This document shows, one piece after another, positions 15,686 through 22,500 of a stretch of 64,000 nucleotides of DNA; position 1 is the first letter of the stretch, and each line of letters starts with the position of its first letter. The position numbers were made by a program, and so were the translations under genes. This DNA comes from Moduliflexus sp964602655 (GTDB lineage Bacteria > Moduliflexota > Moduliflexia > Moduliflexales > Moduliflexaceae). The DNA lies in contig CAZRSF010000028.1 in the NCBI GenBank assembly GCA_964602655.1, positions 1 through 64,000 of the forward strand, read 5' to 3'. Under the pieces are notes generated by a model that was given only the letters and a program-made list of their open reading frames with translations, searched no databases and was not told where the DNA came from.

Positions 15686-16366
15686 TCACGCAAATTCCAG
15701 TACGCCGAATTTGTCGGGCTGATGGAAATTCAGCGCCTCGCCGATAGGCGACCAGCTTGCCCAGTGCGGCTGCGAGGTATCGTCGCCGCATTTGAAAAAA
15801 TTCCCACGCCAGCGCAGCCCCGCCGCCGGATGCAACTCGCCGAGATAGGCTTCAAACAAACTCAGAGGAAGATTGTATTCGACCACCCATTCCAGCGGCG
15901 AGGTCAATTCCTCCTGAAGCGGGGCGGAAATCGAATGAAAGACAGTCATGCCGCGCAAGCGCTCTTGCGGAACTTTTGTAAATTTTTCAAAGCCTTGCGC
16001 CGTCCGTTTCGCGTCTTCGATGTAATACAATAACATCGTTCCGAGACAGTTCATTTCCACGTTAAAATAGCCCGCTGCGCCTCGTTCCGGCGACCTCGGC
16101 ATGACGAAAAATTCGACGCAGCTATCGCGATAGACCGGGTCTTGATAGGTCGTATAAGTTGCTCTGATAAACTGATCTTGCACGCGGAACATGACGTATA
16201 GATTGGCGTCGTCATGCAGCGCCTTCACTTCGGCGTTCGGGCGAAATGCGCTGCTTTGCGGATGGAACGCCGCGATCTGCGCGATGCCGGCGCGTTGCCA
16301 GATTTCGTCATTCCATTCGCCGCGATAACGCGGCGGTTGGTTGGTTTGATGAATCGTGTATGTCAT
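15686..16366 (-). CDS. CBM9-like carbohydrate-binding protein
   Basis: 226 residues from the ATG at 16366. Resembles the family 9 carbohydrate-binding module (beta-sandwich, DOMON-like): GEWNDEIWQRAG near the N-terminus, KALHDDANLYVMFRVQD, RDSCVEFFVMP, YFNVEMNCLGTML and a WVVEYNLPLSLF strand, ending in WRGNFFKCGD and SWSPIG. No signal peptide is seen, so if secreted it uses another route; many related stand-alone proteins are of unknown role. The ATG overlaps the stop codon of an oxidoreductase remnant (ATGA), so the gene was once translationally coupled to it and may have lost its original promoter. Confidence 0.75.
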   Translation of the reverse strand: MTYTIHQTNQPPRYRGEWNDEIWQRAGIAQIAAFHPQSSAFRPNAEVKALHDDANLYVMFRVQDQFIRATYTTYQDPVYRDSCVEFFVMPRSPERGAAGYFNVEMNCLGTMLLYYIEDAKRTAQGFEKFTKVPQERLRGMTVFHSISAPLQEELTSPLEWVVEYNLPLSLFEAYLGELHPAAGLRWRGNFFKCGDDTSQPHWASWSPIGEALNFHQPDKFGVLEFA

Positions 16367-16524
16367 GTGAATTCGATCTCTCTGTTTTCTTTGGCGGATT
16401 GAATTTCCGCCAGACATAATCTCACGGAAGCTGCCGCAGATTCCGGCGGAATGATGGCGGATGCCTGACCGCGCTCGACTTCATTCGCAAAATCCTGCAA
16501 TTCTTGGTAATACGGGGATGTTAT
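16363..16524 (-). pseudogene. 3' remnant of a Gfo/Idh/MocA oxidoreductase gene
   Basis: About 53 codons stay open on the minus strand up to a TGA that overlaps the start of the CBM9-like gene. The translation includes YYQELQDFANEVERGQ, IIPPESAAASVRLCLAE and IQSAKENREIEF, which fits the C-terminal end of Gfo/Idh/MocA dehydrogenases (pattern: FxxAVxxG..PxTPEDAxxSLRLxxAI..S). Upstream the frame closes and the base composition becomes AT-rich at about 16520, which marks the deletion joint. No start codon or Rossmann domain remains. Confidence 0.6.
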
Positions 16525-16917
16525 TTTTTACATCTTACTAAGTGTTCATAAACAATACACCTGCAATGGATCAAGCTCCTGCCATAAAGTATTCGTATTT
16601 AAGGAGAGCGTTCGCTTTATTCATTCACTCAATAAAGAAATTTAGAATATAATGTGTTATAAAAAATACAAATGTTTTTCTGTCAAGCCTTTATTCCGTG
16701 ACTAAAAAAATGATTTTATCAAAGAATTAAATCTTTGATAATCAATATGTTACAGAGAAAAAATTTTCGAGTATTCTCTGCGATGGCATATAGGTCACGT
16801 GTGTCTCATTTTTATAAATATTTTTTGCTTGACAAGAAGAACGTTCGCTTTTATTGACGATGAAATATTAAGAAGTTATGGCGAATCAGACTGGTAATAA
16901 GAAAGGAAATCGGCTCT
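16525..16917. other. AT-rich control region upstream of the LacI gene
   Basis: 393 nt, much richer in A/T than its surroundings, starting at the deletion joint of the oxidoreductase remnant. It holds a degenerate operator copy AGAGCGTTCGCTTT at 16605-16618 (one change from the lacI operator) and the lacI promoter at 16829. No gene is seen. Confidence 0.6.
16829..16857 (+). promoter_or_regulatory. Autoregulated promoter of the LacI-type gene
   Basis: TTGACA (16829-16834), 17-nt spacer containing GAACGTTCGC (16839-16848), then TATTGA as -10 at 16852-16857. The palindrome lies in the spacer, as in the ROK-like and GH20 promoters. Confidence 0.65.
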
Positions 16918-17904
16918 ATGAAGGTGACGATCAAAGACATCGCAAAACAAGCCGGAGTGAGTTATCAAACCGTATCGAAAGCCTTGAGCGGAAAAGGCTC
17001 GGTGAATGAAAGCACCGCCGAAAATATCAGAAATATCGCCAGAGACCTCGGCTATATTCCCAGTTTGGCCGCCCGGTCAATGACGACAAATAAGAGTCAG
17101 CTTATCGCCGTCTTCCTGCCGCAAATCGCTTCTTCCTTTTATAATCAATTTATCCAGGGCATCGAAAGTCTCGCCATACGGAATGATTACAGCATGTTGC
17201 TGTATCTCTTCGAAAACGCTGATTTGGAAGATAAATTAGAAACAATCATCTCCTACCGAGTCGAAGGGATTATCATCTTTGAAAATCATTTTTCATTAGA
17301 TATTTTGGCTCGGTTTGCGAATAATCAAATTCCCGTCTTGTTCGTGAACTCCACCAATATTCCCTCTGACGCCAACCTGATCTGTATTGATGGGTATTAT
17401 GGCCTGAAATCAGCCTTCGAGCATCTCTATCATTTGGGGCATCGCCGGTTTTTGCTTGCGCTTTCGGATCATGAAGCCGAAATGAAGCGGATCGAAGAGA
17501 TGAAAAAGATTGCGACCGAATATGACATCACCTTAAAAACCAGAATTTACTGCGATCATTATTCCAGCGCCGAAGTCCTCGAAAATTTCAAAATCGAGGA
17601 CGTGCGTCAGGGGATGATTACGGCGGTCATCTGCACCTCCGACTATCTCGCCCTGCCGATTATGACCAGATTGCAGCAGCATGGTGTCAAAATTCCCGAC
17701 GAACTGTCAATTATCGGTTTTGATGATTTGGAGTTCGCCGCGTACCTGAATCCGCCGCTGACGACGGTCGAACAGCCCAAACGCGGCTTCGGCGAGAAAA
17801 TTTTTCAGACGTTATTAGGGTTATTGCGTGGAGAGGCGAATCAGCGCATCACGATTCTGCCGAAACTGCTTGTTCGCGGAACAACCGCGAAGGTTGTGTC
17901 ATAG
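16918..17904 (+). CDS. LacI family transcriptional regulator
   Basis: 328 residues. The N-terminal helix-turn-helix VTIKDIAKQAGVSYQTVSKALSG (read as IKDIAKQAGVSYQTVSKAL plus hinge) and the hinge SLAARSMTTNKSQLIAVFLP are classic. The rest is a periplasmic-binding-protein-like sugar sensor (GIIIFENHF, HLGHRRFLLALSDHE, ICTSDYLALPIM, IIGFDDLEFAAYLNPPLTTV). AAGGAAA precedes the ATG. Probably represses its own gene and the flanking amino-sugar genes through GAACGTTCGC palindromes; the inducer is likely an amino sugar or its phosphate (inference). Transcribed ahead of the epimerase, with a hairpin between. Confidence 0.93.
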   Translation: MKVTIKDIAKQAGVSYQTVSKALSGKGSVNESTAENIRNIARDLGYIPSLAARSMTTNKSQLIAVFLPQIASSFYNQFIQGIESLAIRNDYSMLLYLFENADLEDKLETIISYRVEGIIIFENHFSLDILARFANNQIPVLFVNSTNIPSDANLICIDGYYGLKSAFEHLYHLGHRRFLLALSDHEAEMKRIEEMKKIATEYDITLKTRIYCDHYSSAEVLENFKIEDVRQGMITAVICTSDYLALPIMTRLQQHGVKIPDELSIIGFDDLEFAAYLNPPLTTVEQPKRGFGEKIFQTLLGLLRGEANQRITILPKLLVRGTTAKVVS

Positions 17905-17908
17905 GCTC

Positions 17909-17941
17909 AGACCTCACAGGTTTCCAAAACCTGTAAGGTCT
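17909..17941. terminator. Hairpin between LacI and epimerase genes
   Basis: 15-bp arms AGACCTCACAGGTTT (17909-17923) and AAACCTGTAAGGTCT (17927-17941), one mismatch, 3-nt loop. No U-run. It may be a dispersed palindrome and only partly reduce readthrough. Confidence 0.45.
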
Positions 17942-17957
17942 ATAACATATTTTAAAC

Positions 17958-19142
17958 ATGAATTTAGAAGTGAATACTCGCCAAATGCTTCTTGCGACCT
18001 ATCGCGACGGCTTGCTTCAGGATACGCTCCCGTTTTGGATGAAACACTGCGTAGATCTCGAACATGGCGGGTTTCTTTTTGCCTTAGATCGCGATGGTGC
18101 GCGATTGAGTTCGGATAAATTTTTATGGCTGCATGGCCGCTTTGTCTGGCTGTTGTCCACATTGTATCAGACCGTCGAACCGAAGACGGAATGGCTGGAA
18201 TTGGCGCGGCATGGGCTGGGATTTATTCGCCGTTACGGTTTCGATGCGGATGGCCGCATGTTTTTTATGGTGACGCAAGATGGCCGACCGTTGCGCAAAC
18301 GCCGGTATCTCTTCTCGGAGGCATTTACCGTCATGGCGCTCGCCGCGTATGCCAGCGCCGCAAAAGACGAAGAAGCGGCGCGGCAAGCGGGCGACCTGTT
18401 TCGTCTGATGATACGCTGCATCACCACACCGGGGCTGCTCGAACCGAAAGTGAATCCGCAGGCGCGCCCGCTGAAAGGGTTGGCGCTGCCGATGATTCTG
18501 ATTGTCGTCGCGCAAACGTTGCGAGACACTACGAACGATCCGCTGTGTGACGAATGGATTCAACGCTCGATTGACGAAATTGGACGCGATTTTATGAAGC
18601 CGGAATTCGAGGCGGTGCTGGAAACGGTTGGAGTCAACGGCGAATTTTATGATAATTTTGACGGGCGGCTGGTCTGCCCTGGTCATGCGATTGAAGCGGC
18701 CTGGTTTATTTTACACGAAGCGAAACATCGCGGCAGCGATCCGCGCCTGATCCGATTAGGCTGCACGATGCTCGATTGGTCGTGGCGGCTCGGATGGGAC
18801 AAGCAGTACGGCGGATTACTCTATTATTGCGATGTCAAAGGGCTGCCGAGCGCGGAATACTGGCATGACATGAAATTCTGGTGGCCGCATAACGAAGCGA
18901 TTATCGCGACGCTTTTAGCCTATTTGATGACTGGCGACGCGAAATACCGCAAATGGCATCGCCAGGCGCACGACTGGGCATACACGCATTTTCCAGACCC
19001 GGAATATGGGGAATGGTTCGGATATTTGCACCGGGATGGCTCGGTGTCCACGCAACTCAAAGGCAATACCTGGAAGGGGCCATTCCATCTTCCGCGTATG
19101 CAATGGTATTGCTGGCAACTTTTACAAGAAGTTAAGGGTTAA
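17958..19142 (+). CDS. N-acylglucosamine 2-epimerase (AGE family)
   Basis: 394-residue (alpha/alpha)6-barrel sugar epimerase/isomerase. Family members interconvert N-acetylglucosamine and N-acetylmannosamine; related ones act on mannose or cellobiose. The catalytic-site motifs include CPGHAIEAAWFILHEA (His at about 246), WWPHNEAIIATLLAY (His at about 318) and PFHLPRMQWYCW (His at about 383), the same His set as in GlcNAc 2-epimerases. No signal peptide, so cytoplasmic. The GlcNAc assignment gets support from the adjacent GH20, deacetylase and SIS genes. It is followed 66 nt later by the RapZ-like/SIS fusion, probably on the same transcript. Confidence 0.87.
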   Translation: MNLEVNTRQMLLATYRDGLLQDTLPFWMKHCVDLEHGGFLFALDRDGARLSSDKFLWLHGRFVWLLSTLYQTVEPKTEWLELARHGLGFIRRYGFDADGRMFFMVTQDGRPLRKRRYLFSEAFTVMALAAYASAAKDEEAARQAGDLFRLMIRCITTPGLLEPKVNPQARPLKGLALPMILIVVAQTLRDTTNDPLCDEWIQRSIDEIGRDFMKPEFEAVLETVGVNGEFYDNFDGRLVCPGHAIEAAWFILHEAKHRGSDPRLIRLGCTMLDWSWRLGWDKQYGGLLYYCDVKGLPSAEYWHDMKFWWPHNEAIIATLLAYLMTGDAKYRKWHRQAHDWAYTHFPDPEYGEWFGYLHRDGSVSTQLKGNTWKGPFHLPRMQWYCWQLLQEVKG

Positions 19143-19208
19143 GAATGAAGAGTTAGGAATTATCTATGCAGAGTAACTCTTAACTTTTAACTCTTAATTC
19201 CTACGGAA

Positions 19209-20846
19209 ATGGCGCTACCACGTTGTATTACGTTAGTCGGTCCCAGCGGATCGGGCATCACGACGATTGCGAAAGAATTGGAAAGCCTGGGGTATGACAT
19301 CATTCAGCCGACGCTGCTGGAAACGGTGCAGGATGATGACAACCGGACGAATCTACATGCCTACATTCCGAAAATCTGGGATGTGCTGGATCAGGGAATT
19401 CCGTTGGAAAAACTCGGCGAATACGCGGAAAATTTGTGTCGCGCAACGCAGAAATGTCAGGGGAATATCACGATTTTTCTGCGCTCCGATATTCCGATGC
19501 TGACCAAGCGGCAGGAAGAACATCGCCTGAAAACGCGGCTGTCGCAGCAATATAATCTGCCGCATCAACAGGCGTTATTGATCGAACAGAAAGTCTTGCA
19601 GCCGTTTGCCGATATTGCGCAGATCAAGCTCGATACCACGAATATGAGTCCGCTGCACGCCCGGAGGACGGTCAACCTGCTGCTGAATCTCCGGCTGCCG
19701 TTCGAAACCAACAGCTATGAAAAAGTCGTAGATCATCTCGCGTCAGACTTTTTTCAATCCTTTAAAGATGTGCCGCTGATTCAAGAAATTATCGCCCAGA
19801 CCGACGCTGCCCGCGATTTTCTGAACGGCCAGCGCGAATACGCCAATGCGATTCCGGCGGAGGCGGTCTTGCAATCGAATCGTTCGATTTTTCTCGTCGG
19901 CGAAGGGTCGTCGTTATCGGCGTTGAATAGCGCCGCCTGGCTGCTGCATAAAGGATATCGCCAGATATTGAATGTTTTTCGGATTCCCTCGGCAGATTTG
20001 CGCTTCACGGATGTGACAAACGCCATTGTTATGATGTGTTCCAATTCCGGGAATTCGGCGGAAATTCGGCAAAATATCGAAGACGGCTGTTTTGACGCGG
20101 CGAAGTTGGTTATTGGCATCACCAATCACGAAGATTCCGCCGTCGGGCGCTACTGCAAGCAGCACGGCGTCTTATTTCCGATGGGCGTTCCGGTGGAGCA
20201 GCCGATTGCCGCGACCGTCAGCGTGACCAAATCCATCCTGATCGCCACCGCCGCGCTCGCGCGCATCAGCAGCATTTTGGGGAACGCAGAAGCCTACGAC
20301 CGCGTCTTCGAAGAGGCGACGCATCTGCCCGGACTGCTGCGCGATGTCTTCACGCAGCGGCGAATGAATACGATTGCCTACGTCGCGAAAACATTGGCGC
20401 GCGGCATGGTGGAATCGCGGCATGGCTACATCACGGCAGCCGGATTGTTGAGCGATTGCCTGCTGGCTGAGGCGTCTTTGAAGGCCAAAGAGCTTGCCCG
20501 CGCCCATTTGGAACCAATCTTCAATTCGCTGTTTCACGGTCCGCTCAATCCAGACGTCGGCACGGCGGTCTATCTCGAAGACCCATTGGCGACGGTGGAC
20601 GCGATGCGTAAGCATGTCGAAAAATTGTGTTTGTATATTCCGACAGTCGTGACGGTCGGCCCGTATGATTTCGGCGTTCCCAATCTGTTTGTGCCGCAAA
20701 CGACGGCGATCAACAGTCTGATTCTGCATCTCGTCACCTTGCAGTTGACCTATTTTCTCGTCGGCGTCGAGCATGGATTCAGCCTGGAAGAGATTCAATA
20801 TCCGATTCGTCTGAGTAAAGTCGTGATTGAGAGTCCGTTGGTATAG
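19209..20846 (+). CDS. RapZ-like P-loop domain fused to a GlmS-like SIS isomerase
   Basis: 545 residues in two parts. Residues 1-165 resemble the N-terminal kinase-like domain of RapZ: LVGPSGSGITTIAKELESLGYD, FLRSDIPMLTKRQEEHRL, and VLQPFADIAQIKLDTTNMSP, which matches RapZ's ERxxLxPLRxxADLVIDTS. The Walker A lysine is replaced by Ile (GSGITT). Residues 195-540 hold two SIS domains like the isomerase half of GlmS: VGEGSSLSALNSA, MMCSNSGNSAE, then EASLKAKEL, LFHGP and YPIRLSKVVIES. The GlmS catalytic residues (Glu and Lys of EALKxKE, His of HGP, Lys near the C-terminus) are all kept. The glutaminase domain is absent. In the amino-sugar locus it is best read as a GlcN-6-P deaminase/isomerase with a built-in sensor domain; this role is inference. 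Confidence 0.8.
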   Translation: MALPRCITLVGPSGSGITTIAKELESLGYDIIQPTLLETVQDDDNRTNLHAYIPKIWDVLDQGIPLEKLGEYAENLCRATQKCQGNITIFLRSDIPMLTKRQEEHRLKTRLSQQYNLPHQQALLIEQKVLQPFADIAQIKLDTTNMSPLHARRTVNLLLNLRLPFETNSYEKVVDHLASDFFQSFKDVPLIQEIIAQTDAARDFLNGQREYANAIPAEAVLQSNRSIFLVGEGSSLSALNSAAWLLHKGYRQILNVFRIPSADLRFTDVTNAIVMMCSNSGNSAEIRQNIEDGCFDAAKLVIGITNHEDSAVGRYCKQHGVLFPMGVPVEQPIAATVSVTKSILIATAALARISSILGNAEAYDRVFEEATHLPGLLRDVFTQRRMNTIAYVAKTLARGMVESRHGYITAAGLLSDCLLAEASLKAKELARAHLEPIFNSLFHGPLNPDVGTAVYLEDPLATVDAMRKHVEKLCLYIPTVVTVGPYDFGVPNLFVPQTTAINSLILHLVTLQLTYFLVGVEHGFSLEEIQYPIRLSKVVIESPLV

Positions 20847-20849
20847 TGA

Positions 20850-20978
20850 GGTACTATTCTATTTACACACCGTACCGCGAACGTCTTCGTCCGCAAGTTC
20901 GGCGTTTGGTAAACAGCCTCGCGCCAGAACGACGTTCCCTTGCGAACGAGGACGTTCGCGGCACGTAAACAATACTTT
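20850..20978. repeat. MITE-like inverted repeat element, copy A
   Basis: Inner arms CGTACCGCGAACGTC (20871-20885) and GACGTTCGCGGCACG (20951-20965) differ by one base; the outer edges carry degenerate TATTTAC / GTAAACAATA termini. Same family as copies at 21574, 44805 and 55872. It abuts the start codon of the next gene. Confidence 0.6.
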
Positions 20979-21563
20979 ATGATGAATGTTAAGAATATCT
21001 GTTTTCAGATGATTCTGGTCTGCCTCGCTTGTCAGTCTTGCGACGCGTTTGAGCAGACCCTGCCTCCGGCATGGCAGGTTGAATTGTGTACTCAGTTAGC
21101 CGACCTGAAGGCAGGGAGGTTCTTTGAATTAGTTGTTGACGAACCCGTCATGACCGAAACATTAGCCCTCGATGCCGAAACCGCGATTCCGGCAGTTTTG
21201 GAAATGTTTGTCAGGCATAATCATTCTCATGAAGTTGAAATCTTCTGGTGGGCGCATGAAACCAGATCAACTCGATGTTTTACGCTCGCCCTTTATCTGT
21301 GCGCCACGAACGAAGGACCATCGTGGATGCCGGAGTTTGAACGAAATATCAAACGATTCAACGAGAAAGAGCAACAGGAAAGACAAGAGGAACTTCAGTT
21401 TATTCTTGATCACCGATCTGCATTGGCGGTTATCATCGCGCAAATTTTACAGAAGAGATCACCTGAAATCTATCATTCAGAATTTGAAGGCTATTTTGGA
21501 ATTATGGCAAAAGTGGGGTTGGGGAAGCGACTGCCTAATTGGTGTACTAACGCAAAAAAATAA
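20979..21563 (+). CDS. Secreted protein of unknown function
   Basis: 194 residues from ATG 20979 (a second ATG follows at once). A short signal peptide (MMNVKNICFQMILVCLACQSC) ends near cysteines that could serve as a lipobox or as the cleavage region. The mature part is acidic and helical (WQVELCTQLADLKAG, EMFVRHNHSHEVEIFWWAHE, then a Glu/Gln-rich helix FNEKEQQERQEELQF) and has no recognised domain. It is bounded on both sides by palindromic elements, which suggests transfer or rearrangement. No ribosome site is evident. Confidence 0.55.
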   Translation: MMNVKNICFQMILVCLACQSCDAFEQTLPPAWQVELCTQLADLKAGRFFELVVDEPVMTETLALDAETAIPAVLEMFVRHNHSHEVEIFWWAHETRSTRCFTLALYLCATNEGPSWMPEFERNIKRFNEKEQQERQEELQFILDHRSALAVIIAQILQKRSPEIYHSEFEGYFGIMAKVGLGKRLPNWCTNAKK

Positions 21564-21573
21564 TTTGATTTGG

Positions 21574-21660
21574 CGTAACTATTTAGCATGCCGTATCGCG
21601 GACAGATACCATGACGAATTGTCTTGCGGACAAGGCTGTCCGCGATACGTAAATGCTTAC
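21574..21660. repeat. MITE-like inverted repeat element, copy B
   Basis: Perfect inner arms CGTATCGCGGACAG (21592-21605) and complement (21636-21649). Termini GTAACTATTTAGCATG and the inverted CGTAAATGCTTAC match the family GTAACTATTTAC ends. Confidence 0.7.
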
Positions 21661-21693
21661 GATTTGGCATTATAGACACGAAGGAGAATTTTT

Positions 21694-22167
21694 ATGCCTG
21701 ATATGTTAGTGAAACTCTATACGCTGCCTGACGTAGAGCCTGCTATCGCGCAACAGCGCACGCAGGAGATTGATATTCGCCGCGCAATTGCGCCGGAAAA
21801 ACATGTTGTGATCGAATGGGTTAAACGGATATTTGGCGCAGGTTGGGGCAGCGAATGCGAGGTCGCGTTTGCGCATCAGCCGGTCGGATGTTTCGTCGCA
21901 ATCTCTCGCGAAAAGCCCATTGGGTTCGCCTGTTACGATGCGACCTGCCGCAACTTTTTCGGGCCGACCGGCGTAAGCGAAGAAGGACGCGGCAAAGGCA
22001 CGGGAAAAGCTCTGCTGCTGGCCTGCCTCCACGCCATGCGGAACGAGGGCTACGGCTACGCGATTATCGGCGGGGTTGGTCCGGCAGAATTTTATGCGAA
22101 ATGCGTCGGCGCGACCATCATCGAAGATTCGACTCCCGGCATGTATCGCGGGCTGCTGCCTGTATAA
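21694..22167 (+). CDS. GNAT family N-acetyltransferase
   Basis: 157 residues. The acetyl-CoA-binding core is visible: IGFACYDATCRNFFGPTGVSEEGRGKGTGKALLLACLHAM contains the GRGKGTG pyrophosphate loop (shown here as the short motif RGKGTG) followed by the usual helix, then YGYAIIGGVGPAEFYAKCVGA, the fourth-motif strand and loop. The substrate cannot be predicted. GAAGGAG precedes the ATG at 21694. It stands alone between a repeat element and a terminator. Confidence 0.85.
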   Translation: MPDMLVKLYTLPDVEPAIAQQRTQEIDIRRAIAPEKHVVIEWVKRIFGAGWGSECEVAFAHQPVGCFVAISREKPIGFACYDATCRNFFGPTGVSEEGRGKGTGKALLLACLHAMRNEGYGYAIIGGVGPAEFYAKCVGATIIEDSTPGMYRGLLPV

Positions 22168-22183
22168 TGGATAACGTTCATAA

Positions 22184-22213
22184 GGGCGGGTTCTGAACCC
22201 GCCCCTACTTTTT
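22184..22213 (+). terminator. Rho-independent terminator after the GNAT gene
   Basis: GGGCGGGTT (22184-22192) pairs with AACCCGCCC (22196-22204); a T-run follows (CTACTTTTTTA). Confidence 0.75.
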
Positions 22214-22361
22214 TATGCAAAACCCTCGTGTAAAATTGTCACCCATATTTCCCCAATTCTTCAGGTTTTTAGAATAATTTCACGTCATTTTTCAGGAAAA
22301 TCCATTGACAAATCACCTCTTGATTTTATCTATTCAATTTATTCCTGCGTTGAGTATGCAC

Positions 22362-22451
22362 CCTGGCGGCATTCGGTAGATGACGCGGGAAACAGCCCGA
22401 AACTGCCGCCGTCGCGTTGACCACACCGTTCGTAGGCGTGAGGTGGCGCGA
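22362..22451 (+). ncRNA. Possible structured leader RNA upstream of the metallophosphoesterase
   Basis: In the 333-nt spacer a GC-rich block stands out from AT-rich flanks. GGCGGCA (22365-22371) pairs with TGCCGCC (22404-22410), extended inside by TTCGG/CCGAA; the alternative inner hairpin CGGG-AAACAG-CCCG uses 22386-22399. A second hairpin pairs TCGCG (22412-22416) with CGCGA (22447-22451) and CCAC with GTGG inside. No known riboswitch core was recognised. It ends about 50 nt before the start codon. Confidence 0.35.
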
Positions 22452-22500
22452 AGATATGTGCGATAATTAAGATCGTTACCTCTCAAAAAAACACGACAGT

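Noticed and set aside
22362..22451. Known riboswitch (cobalamin, c-di-GMP, c-di-AMP, moco)
   Set aside because: Their conserved core sequences were looked for by eye and not found; kept only as an unnamed structured leader.
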